Assembly (NCBI GenBank): GCA_035541215.1
Contig: DATKNV010000131.1
Location: forward strand, 37,771 to 101,770
DNA from: DASZHJ01 sp035541215
GTDB taxonomy: Bacteria > Pseudomonadota > Alphaproteobacteria > ATCC43930 > CGMCC-115725
Length of the DNA stretch: 64,000 nucleotides
Direction of reading: 5' to 3'
In this document: in pieces, positions 41,151-49,805 of the stretch
How the letters are laid out: each line of letters opens with the position of its first letter
Numbering within the stretch: the first letter of the stretch is position 1
Notes under the pieces: generated by a model
Seen by the model: only the letters and a program-made list of their open reading frames with translations
Told to the model about the DNA's origin: nothing
Databases searched by the model: none
Position numbers and translations under genes: made by a program

Positions 41151-42827
41151 TCAGACCGGCTTGAAGGCGGGGTCGATCTGCACGTCGACGAGCAGCGGCT
41201 CCTTGCCCCCAATGCCTTTCCTCACCAGCGCCGTCGCTTCCGCGAGCGTCGTCGCGCGCTCGGCCGCCATGCCGAAGGAGCGCGCGAGGCCCACGAAATC
41301 GACGCGCGGATTGACGAGGTCCATGCCGACGTAGAGATCGGTCTGCGCGGCGTGGCCGCGCATGTTGTTCACGCGCTGCTTCAGGATGCGGTAGGAGGCG
41401 TTGTTGAGGATCACGAACACCACCGGCACCTGCTCGTGCACGGCCGTCCAGAGCGCCTGGCAGGTGTAGAGCGCGCTGCCGTCCCCGATGAGGCCGACCA
41501 CGGGCCGGTCCGGGAGCGCGAGCTTGGCGCCGATCGCCGCCGGGAGACCCCAGCCGATGCCGCCGCCGCGAAGCGCGAAGAAGCTCTGGGGGTCGTTGCT
41601 CTTGAGGAGCTGACGCAGCCCGGCATTCGAGGAGATCGACTCGTCGATCACCACCGCCTCCGGCGGCAGCAGCTCGCCGATCGCGTGCATGAGCGAGAGC
41701 GGACGGATCGGCACCGCCTGGGCCTCGCTCTTGGCACGCGCCTTGAGCTTCTCGAGCTCGGCCGCGATCGCCGCGCGCATCGCCGCAGAGCGCGTTTTCG
41801 CGACCTCGCGTTGCGCCGCGGTCATGCTGGATTTGAGCGCGGCGAGGAGGTCGCTGAGCGTCGCCTTGGCGTCGCCGAGGATCGAGACCTTCTCGGGATA
41901 GTTCTTGCCGAGCTCCCAAGGGTCGGTGTCGATGTGCACGATCGGCATACCCTTCGGCATGGGATCGACGTCCGAGGGGAGCGACATCGTGAAGATGTCG
42001 CCGCCGACGGAGAACAAGAGATCGTGCTGCTCCAGCATCGCGCGAATAGTGGGAGCAAGCCGCGTGACCGCGCCCTTGAAGAGCGGGTGCGAGGCCGGGA
42101 AAGAGGCCGTGCTGGCGACGCTCTCGGGATAGACGGGCGCTCCCAAGAGCTCCGCGATCTCCACGATCTCCGCGTGCGCCCGGCTTTGGGCCACGGCGTC
42201 GCCGGCCATGATCACGGGCCGCTGCGCCTCCAGCAACGCCCTCGCCGCCGCCTCGACCGCCTCGGCATCGCCGCGATGTCCCGTGGCAACGCGCGTGGGC
42301 GCGCCGAGATCGACATCGGCCTCGGAGGTCAGCACATCACCCGGCAGCGAGAGGAACACGGGTCCCCGCGGCGGGGCGAGCGCGGTCTTGGCGGCGCGAT
42401 GGATGGCGCGCGGCAGCTCCACGAGACGATGCACCTCCGAGGACCACTTCACCAGCGGCCGCGCGATTGGCGGCAGATCGTCCCAGAGGATCGGCTCAGT
42501 GAAAGTGAAGCTCTGATCGTGCTGGCCCGCGGTGACGAGGATCGGCGCTCCCGCCTTCTTGGCGTCGTAGAGCATGCCCATGGCGTTCCCGAGACCGGGC
42601 GCCACGTGGAAGTTGGTGACGGCGAGGCGGTTGCCGGCCTGCGCGTAGCCGTCCGCCATCGCCATGACGCCCGCCTCCTGCAGCCCCAGTATGTAGCGAA
42701 TGCCGGGCTCGACCGCGAGCGCGTCCATCAGCGGCAATTCAGTCGTGCCGGGATTGCCGAAGATGGTGTCCACGCCCTCCTGCCTCAGGAGGTCCAGAAG
42801 GACCCGCTTACCCGCCATCACTGCCAT
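41151..42827 (-). CDS. Thiamine-diphosphate enzyme, benzoylformate-decarboxylase/ALS-like
   Basis: A 558-aa ThDP-dependent enzyme with the three standard domains. The N-terminal catalytic Glu lies in FGNPGTTELPLMDAL (about 22-36); LGLQEAGVMAMADGYAQAGN follows; the ThDP-Mg motif GDGSALYTC ... VILNNASYRI is in the C-terminal domain (about 430-465). The pattern fits 2-oxo-acid decarboxylases such as MdlC as well as acetolactate-synthase-like proteins; no small subunit is present, so a biosynthetic ALS role is unlikely. ATG 42827 is chosen for GGGAGGCACC just before it. Separated from the Liv operon upstream by a repeat element. Confidence 0.87.
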   Translation of the reverse strand: MAVMAGKRVLLDLLRQEGVDTIFGNPGTTELPLMDALAVEPGIRYILGLQEAGVMAMADGYAQAGNRLAVTNFHVAPGLGNAMGMLYDAKKAGAPILVTAGQHDQSFTFTEPILWDDLPPIARPLVKWSSEVHRLVELPRAIHRAAKTALAPPRGPVFLSLPGDVLTSEADVDLGAPTRVATGHRGDAEAVEAAARALLEAQRPVIMAGDAVAQSRAHAEIVEIAELLGAPVYPESVASTASFPASHPLFKGAVTRLAPTIRAMLEQHDLLFSVGGDIFTMSLPSDVDPMPKGMPIVHIDTDPWELGKNYPEKVSILGDAKATLSDLLAALKSSMTAAQREVAKTRSAAMRAAIAAELEKLKARAKSEAQAVPIRPLSLMHAIGELLPPEAVVIDESISSNAGLRQLLKSNDPQSFFALRGGGIGWGLPAAIGAKLALPDRPVVGLIGDGSALYTCQALWTAVHEQVPVVFVILNNASYRILKQRVNNMRGHAAQTDLYVGMDLVNPRVDFVGLARSFGMAAERATTLAEATALVRKGIGGKEPLLVDVQIDPAFKPV

Positions 42828-42847
42828 GGTGCCTCCCAACAAAAAAT

Positions 42848-42976
42848 TTCCCTCCTCCCTCGAGGGGGAGGTCGGCAACGCGAAGCGTCGACGGGAGGGG
42901 GCGTGCCGCGGAAGCGGCAAAAAATCATGCCTTTGGCACCCCCCGCCCTACCCTCCCCCTCAAGGAGGGAGGGGCT
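42848..42976. repeat. Imperfect palindromic intergenic repeat
   Basis: The left arm CCCTCCTCCCTCGAGGGGGA (about 42850-42869) is an imperfect inverted copy of the right arm, CCCTACCCTCCCCCTCAAGG through GAGGGAGGGG (about 42946-42974). Between them lie GGTCGGCAACGCGAAGCGTC and GACGGGAGGGGGCG. CCCTCC-CTCAAGGGGGAGGG blocks of this kind are, from memory, abundant extragenic repeats in several alphaproteobacterial genomes. It can fold into a long hairpin and lies in an otherwise gene-free 222-base gap between livF and the ThDP enzyme gene. Confidence 0.7.
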
Positions 42977-43049
42977 TCAAGCGCTCATGCCGCCGAGCTC
43001 AATCTGGAGATAGTTCAGCACGGCATTCCCCCGTTTGCCAATGCGGGGA

Positions 43050-43793
43050 TCACATGGCACCCGTCTCGCCGGCGCTGCCGCCCAGGAAGAGATGGCCGAT
43101 GCGGGGATCGTTGAGAATGGCGCGTGCCGCGTCCTTACGCCGCACGCGGCCGAGCTCCAGCACGATCCCGTCGTCCGAGACCTCGAGCGCGCTCTTGGCG
43201 TTCTGCTCGACCATCAGGATGGTGACGCCGGAATTCCGGAGCGCGCGCACGATAGAGAGCACCTCGCGCGCGAGGATCGGGGAGAGGCCGATCGAGGGCT
43301 CGTCGATCAGGATGAGCTTCGGATCGAGCAGCAGGCCGCGCGCGATCTCAAGGAGCTTCTGCTCGCCGCCGCTGAGGGTCGAGGCCTGGGCGTCGGCCTT
43401 GATGCGCAGCATCGGGAAGCGGCTCATGGCCGCCTCCATGCGCCCGCGCACCTCGCCGCGGGCACGGAGCGCGGTCGCCCCCAGCTCGAGGTTGTGCCGC
43501 ACCGAGAGCTCCGGAAAGATGTTCCGGCCCTGCGGCACGTAGCAGATCCCGCGCTCCAGGAGCTCGCGCGGCTTCAAGTTCGTGACCTCCTCGCCCTCGA
43601 AGGCGATGCGACCCGCGCGCACGGAGACGAGGCCGAAGATCGCCTTGAACACCGTGGACTTGCCGGCGCCGTTCGGGCCGATGATGGTGGTGATCGCGCC
43701 GCGACGGATGCCGAAGCTCGTCTCGTTGAGGATCGTCATCTTGCCGTAGCCGGCGACGATCCCCTCGAGCTCCAGGATCGCCTCAGTGGCCAA
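43050..43793 (-). CDS. livF: Branched-chain-type ABC ATPase LivF (second system)
   Basis: A 247-aa ATPase. Walker A GPNGAGKSTVFKA (about 39-51), YVPQGRNIFPELSVRHNLEL, signature LSGGEQKLLEIARGLL, Walker B LILIDEPSIGL and MVEQNAKSALEVSDDGIVL mark it as LivF. The start is a TTG at 43793, overlapping the livG stop by 11 bases, with GAGG seven bases ahead; no ATG or GTG fits. It is the last liv gene of the leftward transcript that begins at 46375. Fourteen in-frame codons of unknown origin follow in the gap downstream. Confidence 0.92.
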   Translation of the reverse strand: MATEAILELEGIVAGYGKMTILNETSFGIRRGAITTIIGPNGAGKSTVFKAIFGLVSVRAGRIAFEGEEVTNLKPRELLERGICYVPQGRNIFPELSVRHNLELGATALRARGEVRGRMEAAMSRFPMLRIKADAQASTLSGGEQKLLEIARGLLLDPKLILIDEPSIGLSPILAREVLSIVRALRNSGVTILMVEQNAKSALEVSDDGIVLELGRVRRKDAARAILNDPRIGHLFLGGSAGETGAM

Positions 43794-44526
43794 GATAGGC
43801 CTCGATCACCTGGGGATCTGCGCGCACGGTCTCCGGCGCGCCTTCGCAGATGACGCGTCCTTGCGCGAGCACGATGATCCGCGAGCACAGCGACATCACG
43901 AAATCCATGTTGTGCTCGATCACCACGAAGGTTGCGCGCTGCTCGCGGTTGATGTCGCGGAGCCGCTCGCGGAGCGTCGCCAGCATCGTGAGATTGACGC
44001 CGCCCGCGGGCTCGTCGAGGAGCACGAGGCGCGGACCCGACATGAAGGCCATCGCGACGTCCAGGAGCTTCTGCTGGCCGTAGCTGAGCTCGCCCGCGAA
44101 TTCGTCCGCGAGATGCTGCAGGCGGAAGAATTCGATCATCGTCTGGGCCGCGGCGCTGAGCCCGGCATCGCCCGCGCCCAGGAGGCGGCGGAGCATGCTG
44201 CCGCGGTGCTCCTGTCCCGCGAGGACGAGGTTCTCGCGCACGCTCAGCTGCGGGAACACCTGCAGCATCTGGAAGGTGCGGCTGACGCCGAGGCGGTTCA
44301 AGTCGCAGGGACGCATGCCCGTGACCTCGCGCCCGTCGACGCGCACGGTACCGCCGCTCGGCAGGAGCTGGCCCAGGATGCAGTCGAAGAGCGTCGACTT
44401 GCCGCTGCCGTTGGGGCCGATCACGCCGACGATCTCGCCCTCGGCGACGCTGAGGGAGACGCCGTCGACGGCGGTGATGCCGCCGAAGCTCTTGCGGAGA
44501 TCGCCGACCTCGAGGACCGCGCTCAC
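43783..44526 (-). CDS. livG: Branched-chain-type ABC ATPase LivG (second system)
   Basis: A 247-aa ATPase starting at GTG 44526, in a GTGA overlap with livM. Walker A GPNGSGKSTLFDC (about 37-49), RTFQMLQVFPQLSVRENLVL, signature LSYGQQKLLDVAMAF, Walker B LVLLDEPAGGVN and VVIEHNMDFVMSLCSRIIVL are visible, plus the BCA_ABC tail VICEGAPETVRADPQVIEAY. It pairs with the LivF encoded next and acts on LivH/LivM. The longer open frame to 45483 is a shadow of livM. Confidence 0.92.
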   Translation of the reverse strand: MSAVLEVGDLRKSFGGITAVDGVSLSVAEGEIVGVIGPNGSGKSTLFDCILGQLLPSGGTVRVDGREVTGMRPCDLNRLGVSRTFQMLQVFPQLSVRENLVLAGQEHRGSMLRRLLGAGDAGLSAAAQTMIEFFRLQHLADEFAGELSYGQQKLLDVAMAFMSGPRLVLLDEPAGGVNLTMLATLRERLRDINREQRATFVVIEHNMDFVMSLCSRIIVLAQGRVICEGAPETVRADPQVIEAYLGH

Positions 44527-45500
44527 CGCCGCGCCTCCTTGCGGACCGCGAGCGGAGCGCTGCGATTGAGCGAGCGCAAGATCTTGTCGAAGAGGCCGAG
44601 GATTCCCGAGGGGCAGAACACCATCAGCACCATCACGAAGACGGCGTAGTAGATGAGGTAGAGCCCCTGCGCCATGCGGAGCCATTCCGGCAGCAGCACC
44701 GCGACCATCGCCCCGAGGAGCGGCCCGAAGAAATAGCCGGAGCCGCCCACCACAACCATCAAGAGCAGGCCCAGCGAATCCGCGAGGGTGAAGGCGGAGG
44801 GATCGACGAACTCCACGAGCGGCGCGAAGAAGACGCCGGCGACGCAGCCGAGCGCCGCGCCGAAGGCGAAGGCGAGGAGCGTGTAGGCGCGGATGTCGAC
44901 GCCGAGGCTCATCGCGCGCCGGGGATTCTCGCGGAGCGCCACGAACGCGCGCCCCCAGGGCGAGCGGATCATCCACCAGGTGCCCGCGAGGACGACCGCG
45001 AGCGCCGTGAGGCAGAGGTAGTAGTAGGTGAGCGGCTTGCTGGTCGACCAGCCCAAGAGGCTCGGCCGCGGAATGCGGTTGATGCCGAAGACGCCGCCGG
45101 TGAGCCAGGCCTCGTTGCGGAAGATGAGGTAGGCCATCGTCATGAAGGCGAGCGTGACGAAGGCGAGATAGTGATGCTGGACGCGGAGCGCGGGATAGCC
45201 CAGCACCCAGCCGATGCCGAAGCCGAGCCCGCCCGCGAGCAGCAACGCCGACCAGAACGGAAAGCCGTTGGTCGTGAGGATCGCCGTGGTGTAGGCCCCA
45301 ATGCCGAGGAACGCCGCCTGCGCCAGCGAGATCTGTCCGGCATAGCCGAGGGTGATGTTGAGGCCCACCGCCGCGATCGCCATGACGGCCCAGCGGCTCA
45401 GCAGGGCGATACCGTATGGCTTCAATCCCTGCGGCAGCACGATGAGGGTGACGAGCACGCCCATCCCCGCGGCACAGCCCCAAAGGCGCGTTCCCGTCAC
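44523..45500 (-). CDS. livM: Branched-chain-type ABC permease LivM (second system)
   Basis: A 325-aa permease starting at GTG 45500, which overlaps the livH stop by four bases. Landmarks are LNITLGYAGQISLAQAAFLG (about 47-66), YPALRVQHHYLAFVTLAFMT, and the coupling region FVALRENPRRAMSLGVDIRA, followed by the last helices PLLGAMVAVLLPEWLRMAQG. About ten membrane segments are visible. The basic C-terminal tail is cytoplasmic. Ligand is set by the binding protein encoded at 47808-48953 on the other strand. Confidence 0.92.
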   Translation of the reverse strand: MTGTRLWGCAAGMGVLVTLIVLPQGLKPYGIALLSRWAVMAIAAVGLNITLGYAGQISLAQAAFLGIGAYTTAILTTNGFPFWSALLLAGGLGFGIGWVLGYPALRVQHHYLAFVTLAFMTMAYLIFRNEAWLTGGVFGINRIPRPSLLGWSTSKPLTYYYLCLTALAVVLAGTWWMIRSPWGRAFVALRENPRRAMSLGVDIRAYTLLAFAFGAALGCVAGVFFAPLVEFVDPSAFTLADSLGLLLMVVVGGSGYFFGPLLGAMVAVLLPEWLRMAQGLYLIYYAVFVMVLMVFCPSGILGLFDKILRSLNRSAPLAVRKEARR

Positions 45501-46375
45501 GTCGTGCGCTCCTCCGCCCGTCCGAGCAGGCCTTGCGGCCGGAACAGGATAATCGCGACGAGGAGCAGCAGCGGCACCGCCGTCCGGTACTGCGTCGAGA
45601 CGTAGACCGCCGTGAGATTCTCTGCGATCCCCACGATGAAGCCGCCGACGATCGCGCCGCGGACCTGATTGAATCCGCCGACGATGGCGGCGGTGAAGGC
45701 GACGAGACCCAGGCCCTCGCCGATGCTGTACGTCGCGAGGTAGACGGGCGTGATGAGATAGGCCGCGAGGCAGACGAGGGCCGCGTTGAGGAGGAAGGTA
45801 TAGAGGATCATCCGCTCGACGTTGATGCCGAGGATCGCGGCAACGGTGCGGTTCTGCGCCGTCGCCTGCATCCGCCGCCCAGTCTCGGTCCGCGCGAGGA
45901 AGAGCTGCAGCAGCACGACCGCCGTGACGGCGACGGCGAGATTGATGAGGTCCTGCACCGAGAGCACGGCGCCGCCCATGGGGATCGTGTCGCCGGAAAT
46001 GAGCGCCGGGAAGCGCTGGGCCTCGCCGCTGTAGTAGTTCTTGACGGTCTCTTTGGCGAGAATCGAAAGGCCTATCGTCGCGATCACCAGCGGCAGCACG
46101 CCGTGCCGGAGGAGCGGGTCGACCAGGAGCTTCTTGAACATGACGCCGAGCAGCAGAAGGGAGCCGACGGCGCCCAGCGCGAGCGCGGGCCAAAGCGAGA
46201 GATCCAGGAACCGCATCGCCGCCAGCACCATGAAGGCCGGCAGCATCACGAATTCACCCTGGGCGAAATTGATGGTCTGCGAGGTCTGCCAGAGCAGCGT
46301 GAATCCGATCGCGACCAGCGCGTAGGTCGCCCCGGTCGCAAGCCCGGATACCAGCAACTGCAGAAATCCGGCCAT
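45497..46375 (-). CDS. livH: Branched-chain-type ABC permease LivH (second system)
   Basis: A 292-aa permease and first gene of the leftward transcript. It starts LQLLVSGLATGATYALVAIG at residue 5, then TLLWQTSQTINFAQGEFVML (about 26-45), RRMQATAQNRTVAAILGINV (coupling region), and FTAAIVGGFNQVRGAIVGGF. ATG 46375 faces the divergent LVIVD gene across a 133-base promoter region. Unusually for a Liv system, its binding protein gene lies in the divergent transcript. Confidence 0.92.
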   Translation of the reverse strand: MAGFLQLLVSGLATGATYALVAIGFTLLWQTSQTINFAQGEFVMLPAFMVLAAMRFLDLSLWPALALGAVGSLLLLGVMFKKLLVDPLLRHGVLPLVIATIGLSILAKETVKNYYSGEAQRFPALISGDTIPMGGAVLSVQDLINLAVAVTAVVLLQLFLARTETGRRMQATAQNRTVAAILGINVERMILYTFLLNAALVCLAAYLITPVYLATYSIGEGLGLVAFTAAIVGGFNQVRGAIVGGFIVGIAENLTAVYVSTQYRTAVPLLLLVAIILFRPQGLLGRAEERTT

Positions 46376-46431
46376 GGAACGCGTGCCTCCCGATGCCGTC
46401 GATCTCGCGCGAGGGCGCGGACCGATCTTTT

Positions 46432-46443
46432 ATCCGCGCGGAT
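46432..46443. promoter_or_regulatory. 12-bp perfect palindrome in divergent promoter region
   Basis: ATCCGCGCGGAT is a perfect palindrome in the 133-base gap between livH (minus) and the LVIVD gene (plus). A further GCGGAT half-site lies near 46457. Its central place suggests an operator shared by both transcripts. No regulator gene is adjacent, so the binder is unknown. Confidence 0.4.
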
Positions 46444-46508
46444 TATACCGTGCGAATGCGGATTTGTGTTGTACCATCCCGGCACCCGAGAGCAATGGGA
46501 GGATCGCA

Positions 46509-47732
46509 ATGCAAGCGGATGCCGCGAAGAACATCAAATTCATCGGCCATTCCGACCAGGGTGGCCATGCCGACGGTGTGCAGGTCATGGTCCATCGGGG
46601 CTATGCCTATATCGGCAATTCTTTCAGCATGGGGATCACTGTCATCGACGTGCGCGACCCCAAGCATCCGAAGGTCGTGAATTTCCTCCCCTGCCCGCCG
46701 AACACGCGGCCAATCCACCTCCAGACCCACGACGACCTGCTGCTCGTGACCAACCTGCCGAGCGTCTGGACCATGCAGGCCCTCAGCGAGAAGGAGTATT
46801 TCGGGGGCTCGCCCGCGGACAAGCTCAAAGAGGCAGGCATCGAGTTCACGGCGGGAATCCGCATCTACGACATCTCGAAGCCGGACCAGCCGCGGGAGAT
46901 CTCCTTCATGCCGATCGACGGCATCGGCCCGCATCGCATCTGGTACGTGGGCGGACGCTACGCCTATATCTCCGCGCATTTCTGGGACTACACCGACCAC
47001 ATCTTCGCCTCCGTCGACGTATCCGATCCGAGGCGGCCCTTCATCGCGGGGAAATGGTGGATTCCCGGGATGTGGCGCGGCGGCGGAGAGACGCCGAGCT
47101 GGCCCAAGGGCCGGCGCTTTGCGATGCATCACGCGCTCGTCGCAGGCAACACCGCCTATGCCGCCTGGCGCGACGGCGGCCTCGTCGTCCTCGACGTGAA
47201 CGATCCGACGCAGCCGAAGCTCCTCGCGCACCGCAACTGCGATCCGCCCTTCGGCGGCGGGACGCACTCGCCGCTGCCGCTTCCCGACCGCAACCTGCTG
47301 GTGCTCGCGGACGAGGCGAATGCCGCGAATTGCGCGGCGGGCCTCCGGCACATCTGGATGTTCGACATCCGCGAGCCCCGCAATCCCGTGAGCTTCGCGA
47401 CTTTCCCGGTCCCCTCGGAGGCCGATTATTGCGCCAAGGGCGGCGTCTTCGGCTGCCACAATCTCCATGAGAACCGCCCCGGCTCCTTCCAGAGCTCGCG
47501 GATCATCTTCGCGACCTATTACAACGCCGGCGTGCGCGTCTTCGACATCGAGGATCCCTTCCGCCCCCGCGAGATCGGCTATTTCGTGCCGCCGAAGCCC
47601 GAGCGCATGATGGACACGCGGCCCAACCGGCCGCAGGTGATCCAGTCGGCCGATTGCTTCGTCGACCGCAACGGCGTCATGTACGTCACCGACACCAATG
47701 CGGGACTCTACATCCTGCAATACGAGGGCTGA
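46509..47732 (+). CDS. LVIVD-repeat beta-propeller protein
   Basis: A 407-aa protein built of LVIVD repeats: GYAYIGNSFSMGITVIDVRD, then GIRIYDISKPDQPREISFMP, NTAYAAWRDGGLVVLDVNDP, HIWMFDIREPRNPVSFATFP and GVRVFDIEDPFRPREIGYFV, spaced as blades of a beta-propeller. Conserved His and Asp-rich pieces (GHSDQGGHADGVQVM, HLQTHDDLLLVTN, FGCHNLHENRPG) suggest a metal or ligand site. GGGAGGATCGCA precedes ATG 46509. There is no signal peptide from this start, so it appears cytosolic, although many LVIVD proteins are exported. It is first in a transcript with a binding protein gene; the function is unknown. Confidence 0.85.
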   Translation: MQADAAKNIKFIGHSDQGGHADGVQVMVHRGYAYIGNSFSMGITVIDVRDPKHPKVVNFLPCPPNTRPIHLQTHDDLLLVTNLPSVWTMQALSEKEYFGGSPADKLKEAGIEFTAGIRIYDISKPDQPREISFMPIDGIGPHRIWYVGGRYAYISAHFWDYTDHIFASVDVSDPRRPFIAGKWWIPGMWRGGGETPSWPKGRRFAMHHALVAGNTAYAAWRDGGLVVLDVNDPTQPKLLAHRNCDPPFGGGTHSPLPLPDRNLLVLADEANAANCAAGLRHIWMFDIREPRNPVSFATFPVPSEADYCAKGGVFGCHNLHENRPGSFQSSRIIFATYYNAGVRVFDIEDPFRPREIGYFVPPKPERMMDTRPNRPQVIQSADCFVDRNGVMYVTDTNAGLYILQYEG

Positions 47733-47807
47733 GCAAGCCGCTCGCCAGCGGCATCGGCGGGATGCTATCGTCGCGGCAATATGGACCATAAAAACGAGGA
47801 GGAAGCG

Positions 47808-48953
47808 ATGTTTCGGAGACTGACTCTAGCGATCCTAGGAGCGGTTGCCTTGGCGGCGCCGGCGCTCGCCGCCGACGAAGTCAAGATCATCGACACCGCC
47901 GAGCTCTCCGGCCCCGGAGCGCCGTCGGGCCTCAACTTCCAGAAGGGCGCCGACCTCGCGGTGCAGGAGATCAACGCCGCCGGCGGCATTCTCGGCCGCA
48001 AGATCGTGATCAGCCACATCGACAACCAGAGCAACGCGGGCGTCGCCAAGACCGTGGTCGCCAAAGCGATCGACGAGGACCCCTACGTGATCCTGGGCCC
48101 GATCTTCTCGGGCGACGTCATGGTGACGATGGCGGCGGTCGATCAGGCGGGAATCCCCCAGATCATGGGCGGCGAGGCCGCGCCGCTCACCGCGCAGGGC
48201 TATCACTACACCTTCCGCACCTCGCTCAGCCAATCCGCGGCGATGCCGAAGCTCGCGGCATATCTCGCCAATGACGTGAAGGTGAAGTCGCTCGCGGTCG
48301 TCTACGTCAACAACGACTACGGCAAGGGCGGGATGGGCGTGATGCTGCCGGAGCTCGAGAAGCGCGGCATCAAGGTGCTCGCGAACATCTCGACCGAGCA
48401 GGGCCAGCTCGACTTCTCGAGCGTCGCCGTCGCGATCGAGAAATCGGGCGCAGAGGCGGTCTTCATCTACATCAACGAGGAGGAGTCGGCGCGTCTTCTC
48501 ACCGAGCTCAAAAAGCTCGGCAACAAGAAGCCGCTCTTCGGCGAGACCGTGCTCATCAGCAACAAGGTGATCCAGCTCGCGGGCGACGCCGCCAACGGCG
48601 CCAAGGGCCACGTCGGCCTCAGCGCCGACGCGCCCAACCCGCTGATCCGCGCCTTCGCCGAGAAGTTCAAGAAGGCCTACGGCTTCGACACCGACCACAA
48701 CGGCATCAAGGGCTATTTCGCGGTCTACCTCGTGAAGGCGATCACGGAGAAGATCGGGAAGTTCGACCGCAAGCTCTTCGCGGAGACGCTCCGTCACGCG
48801 AGCCTCACCGCCAAGGAGTATCCGGGCATCCTGATCGACACCCGCTTCTCCGAGAACGGCGATCTCGATCGCGAGAGTTTCCTCGTCGAAGTGAAGGACG
48901 GCAAGCAGGTGGTGACGCAGGTGCTGCCGCCGGTCAACGGCCCGATCAAGTGA
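47808..48953 (+). CDS. Liv-type ABC substrate-binding protein (second system)
   Basis: A 381-aa Peripla_BP_6 protein with a Sec signal (MFRRLTLAILGAVALAAPAL, cleavage at ALA-AD, about 22). Mature landmarks are KIIDTAELSGPGAPSGLNFQ, KGADLAVQEINAAGGILGRK, ILGPIFSGDVMVTMAAVDQA, GGEAAPLTAQGYHYTFRTSL and VVYVNNDYGKGGMGVMLPEL. GAGGAGGAAGCG precedes ATG 47808. It likely delivers its ligand to the LivHMGF encoded divergently. It overlaps the shikimate-dehydrogenase-like gene by four bases (GTGA), linking transport with that enzyme. Confidence 0.92.
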   Translation: MFRRLTLAILGAVALAAPALAADEVKIIDTAELSGPGAPSGLNFQKGADLAVQEINAAGGILGRKIVISHIDNQSNAGVAKTVVAKAIDEDPYVILGPIFSGDVMVTMAAVDQAGIPQIMGGEAAPLTAQGYHYTFRTSLSQSAAMPKLAAYLANDVKVKSLAVVYVNNDYGKGGMGVMLPELEKRGIKVLANISTEQGQLDFSSVAVAIEKSGAEAVFIYINEEESARLLTELKKLGNKKPLFGETVLISNKVIQLAGDAANGAKGHVGLSADAPNPLIRAFAEKFKKAYGFDTDHNGIKGYFAVYLVKAITEKIGKFDRKLFAETLRHASLTAKEYPGILIDTRFSENGDLDRESFLVEVKDGKQVVTQVLPPVNGPIK

Positions 48954-49795
48954 GTCGCGGGGAGGCCGAATTCAGGCTCACGGGCCTCATGGGCTGGCCC
49001 GTGAGCCACTCCCGCTCACCTAAAATTCACGGATACTGGATCGAGCGCTACGGGCTCAATGGGGCCTATGTGCCGCTGGCCGTGCGGCCGGAGCGGCTTC
49101 CGGATGCCATGAGGGGTCTCTCGGCGCTGGGCTTCGCGGGCTGCAACGCCACGATCCCGCACAAGGAGGCGGTGCTGCCCCTCGTCGACGAGGTCGATCC
49201 GATCGCGCGGCGGATCGGGGCCGTCAACACCGTCGTCGTCCGCGCCGACGGCAAGCTCACGGGCCGCAACACCGACGCCATTGGATTCATCGAGAGCCTC
49301 CGTGAGGCCGTCCCCGCTTGGCGCGCGGATGCGGGACCGGCGGTGGTGCTGGGCGCGGGCGGGGGCGCGCGGGCGGTGGTCGCAAGCCTCGCCGAGCGCG
49401 GCGCCCGCGAGATCCGCCTTCTCAACCGGACGCCGGCCCGCGCCCAGGCGCTCGCGGCCGAGTTCGGCGAACCTGTCGCGACTTATCCCTGGGAAGAGCG
49501 CGCGGCAGCGCTCGCGGATGCGGCACTTCTCGTCAACGCCACTAGCCAGGGCATGCGCGGCCAGTCGGCGCTGGAGCTCAGCCTCGACCGCCTCCCAATG
49601 CGCGCCCTCGTCTGCGACATCGTCTACATTCCCATGGAGACGCCGCTCCTCGCAGCAGCGCGCCGCCGCGGCAACCCCACCGTCGGCGGACTGGGCATGC
49701 TCCTCTACCAGGCGCGCGCGGCCTTCGAGGCCTGGTTCGGCGTGACGCCCGAGGTGACCCCGGAGCTCCGGCGGATGATCGAGGCCACGATCTAG
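48950..49795 (+). CDS. aroE: Shikimate dehydrogenase (AroE) family enzyme
   Basis: A 281-aa AroE-family protein starting at GTG 48950 inside a GTGA overlap with the binding-protein gene. Substrate residues are intact: GWPVSHSRSPKIHGYW (Ser-x-Ser), NATIPHKEAVLPLVDEVD (catalytic Lys) and GRNTDAIGFIESL (catalytic Asp). The NADP site shows VLGAGGGARAVVASLAERGA and LLNRTPARAQALA. The closing GGLGMLLYQARAAFEAWFG is typical. All residues needed for 3-dehydroshikimate/shikimate interconversion are present, but location in a transport operon suggests a catabolic (quinate/shikimate-like) or specialised paralogue. Confidence 0.88.
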   Translation: MSRGEAEFRLTGLMGWPVSHSRSPKIHGYWIERYGLNGAYVPLAVRPERLPDAMRGLSALGFAGCNATIPHKEAVLPLVDEVDPIARRIGAVNTVVVRADGKLTGRNTDAIGFIESLREAVPAWRADAGPAVVLGAGGGARAVVASLAERGAREIRLLNRTPARAQALAAEFGEPVATYPWEERAAALADAALLVNATSQGMRGQSALELSLDRLPMRALVCDIVYIPMETPLLAAARRRGNPTVGGLGMLLYQARAAFEAWFGVTPEVTPELRRMIEATI

Positions 49796-49805
49796 ACGAC
49801 CGTGC

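Noticed and set aside
41151..42827. Acetolactate synthase large subunit of branched-chain amino-acid synthesis
   Set aside because: No small subunit gene (ilvH) and the GNPGTTELPLMD start and general pattern fit benzoylformate-decarboxylase-like enzymes better.
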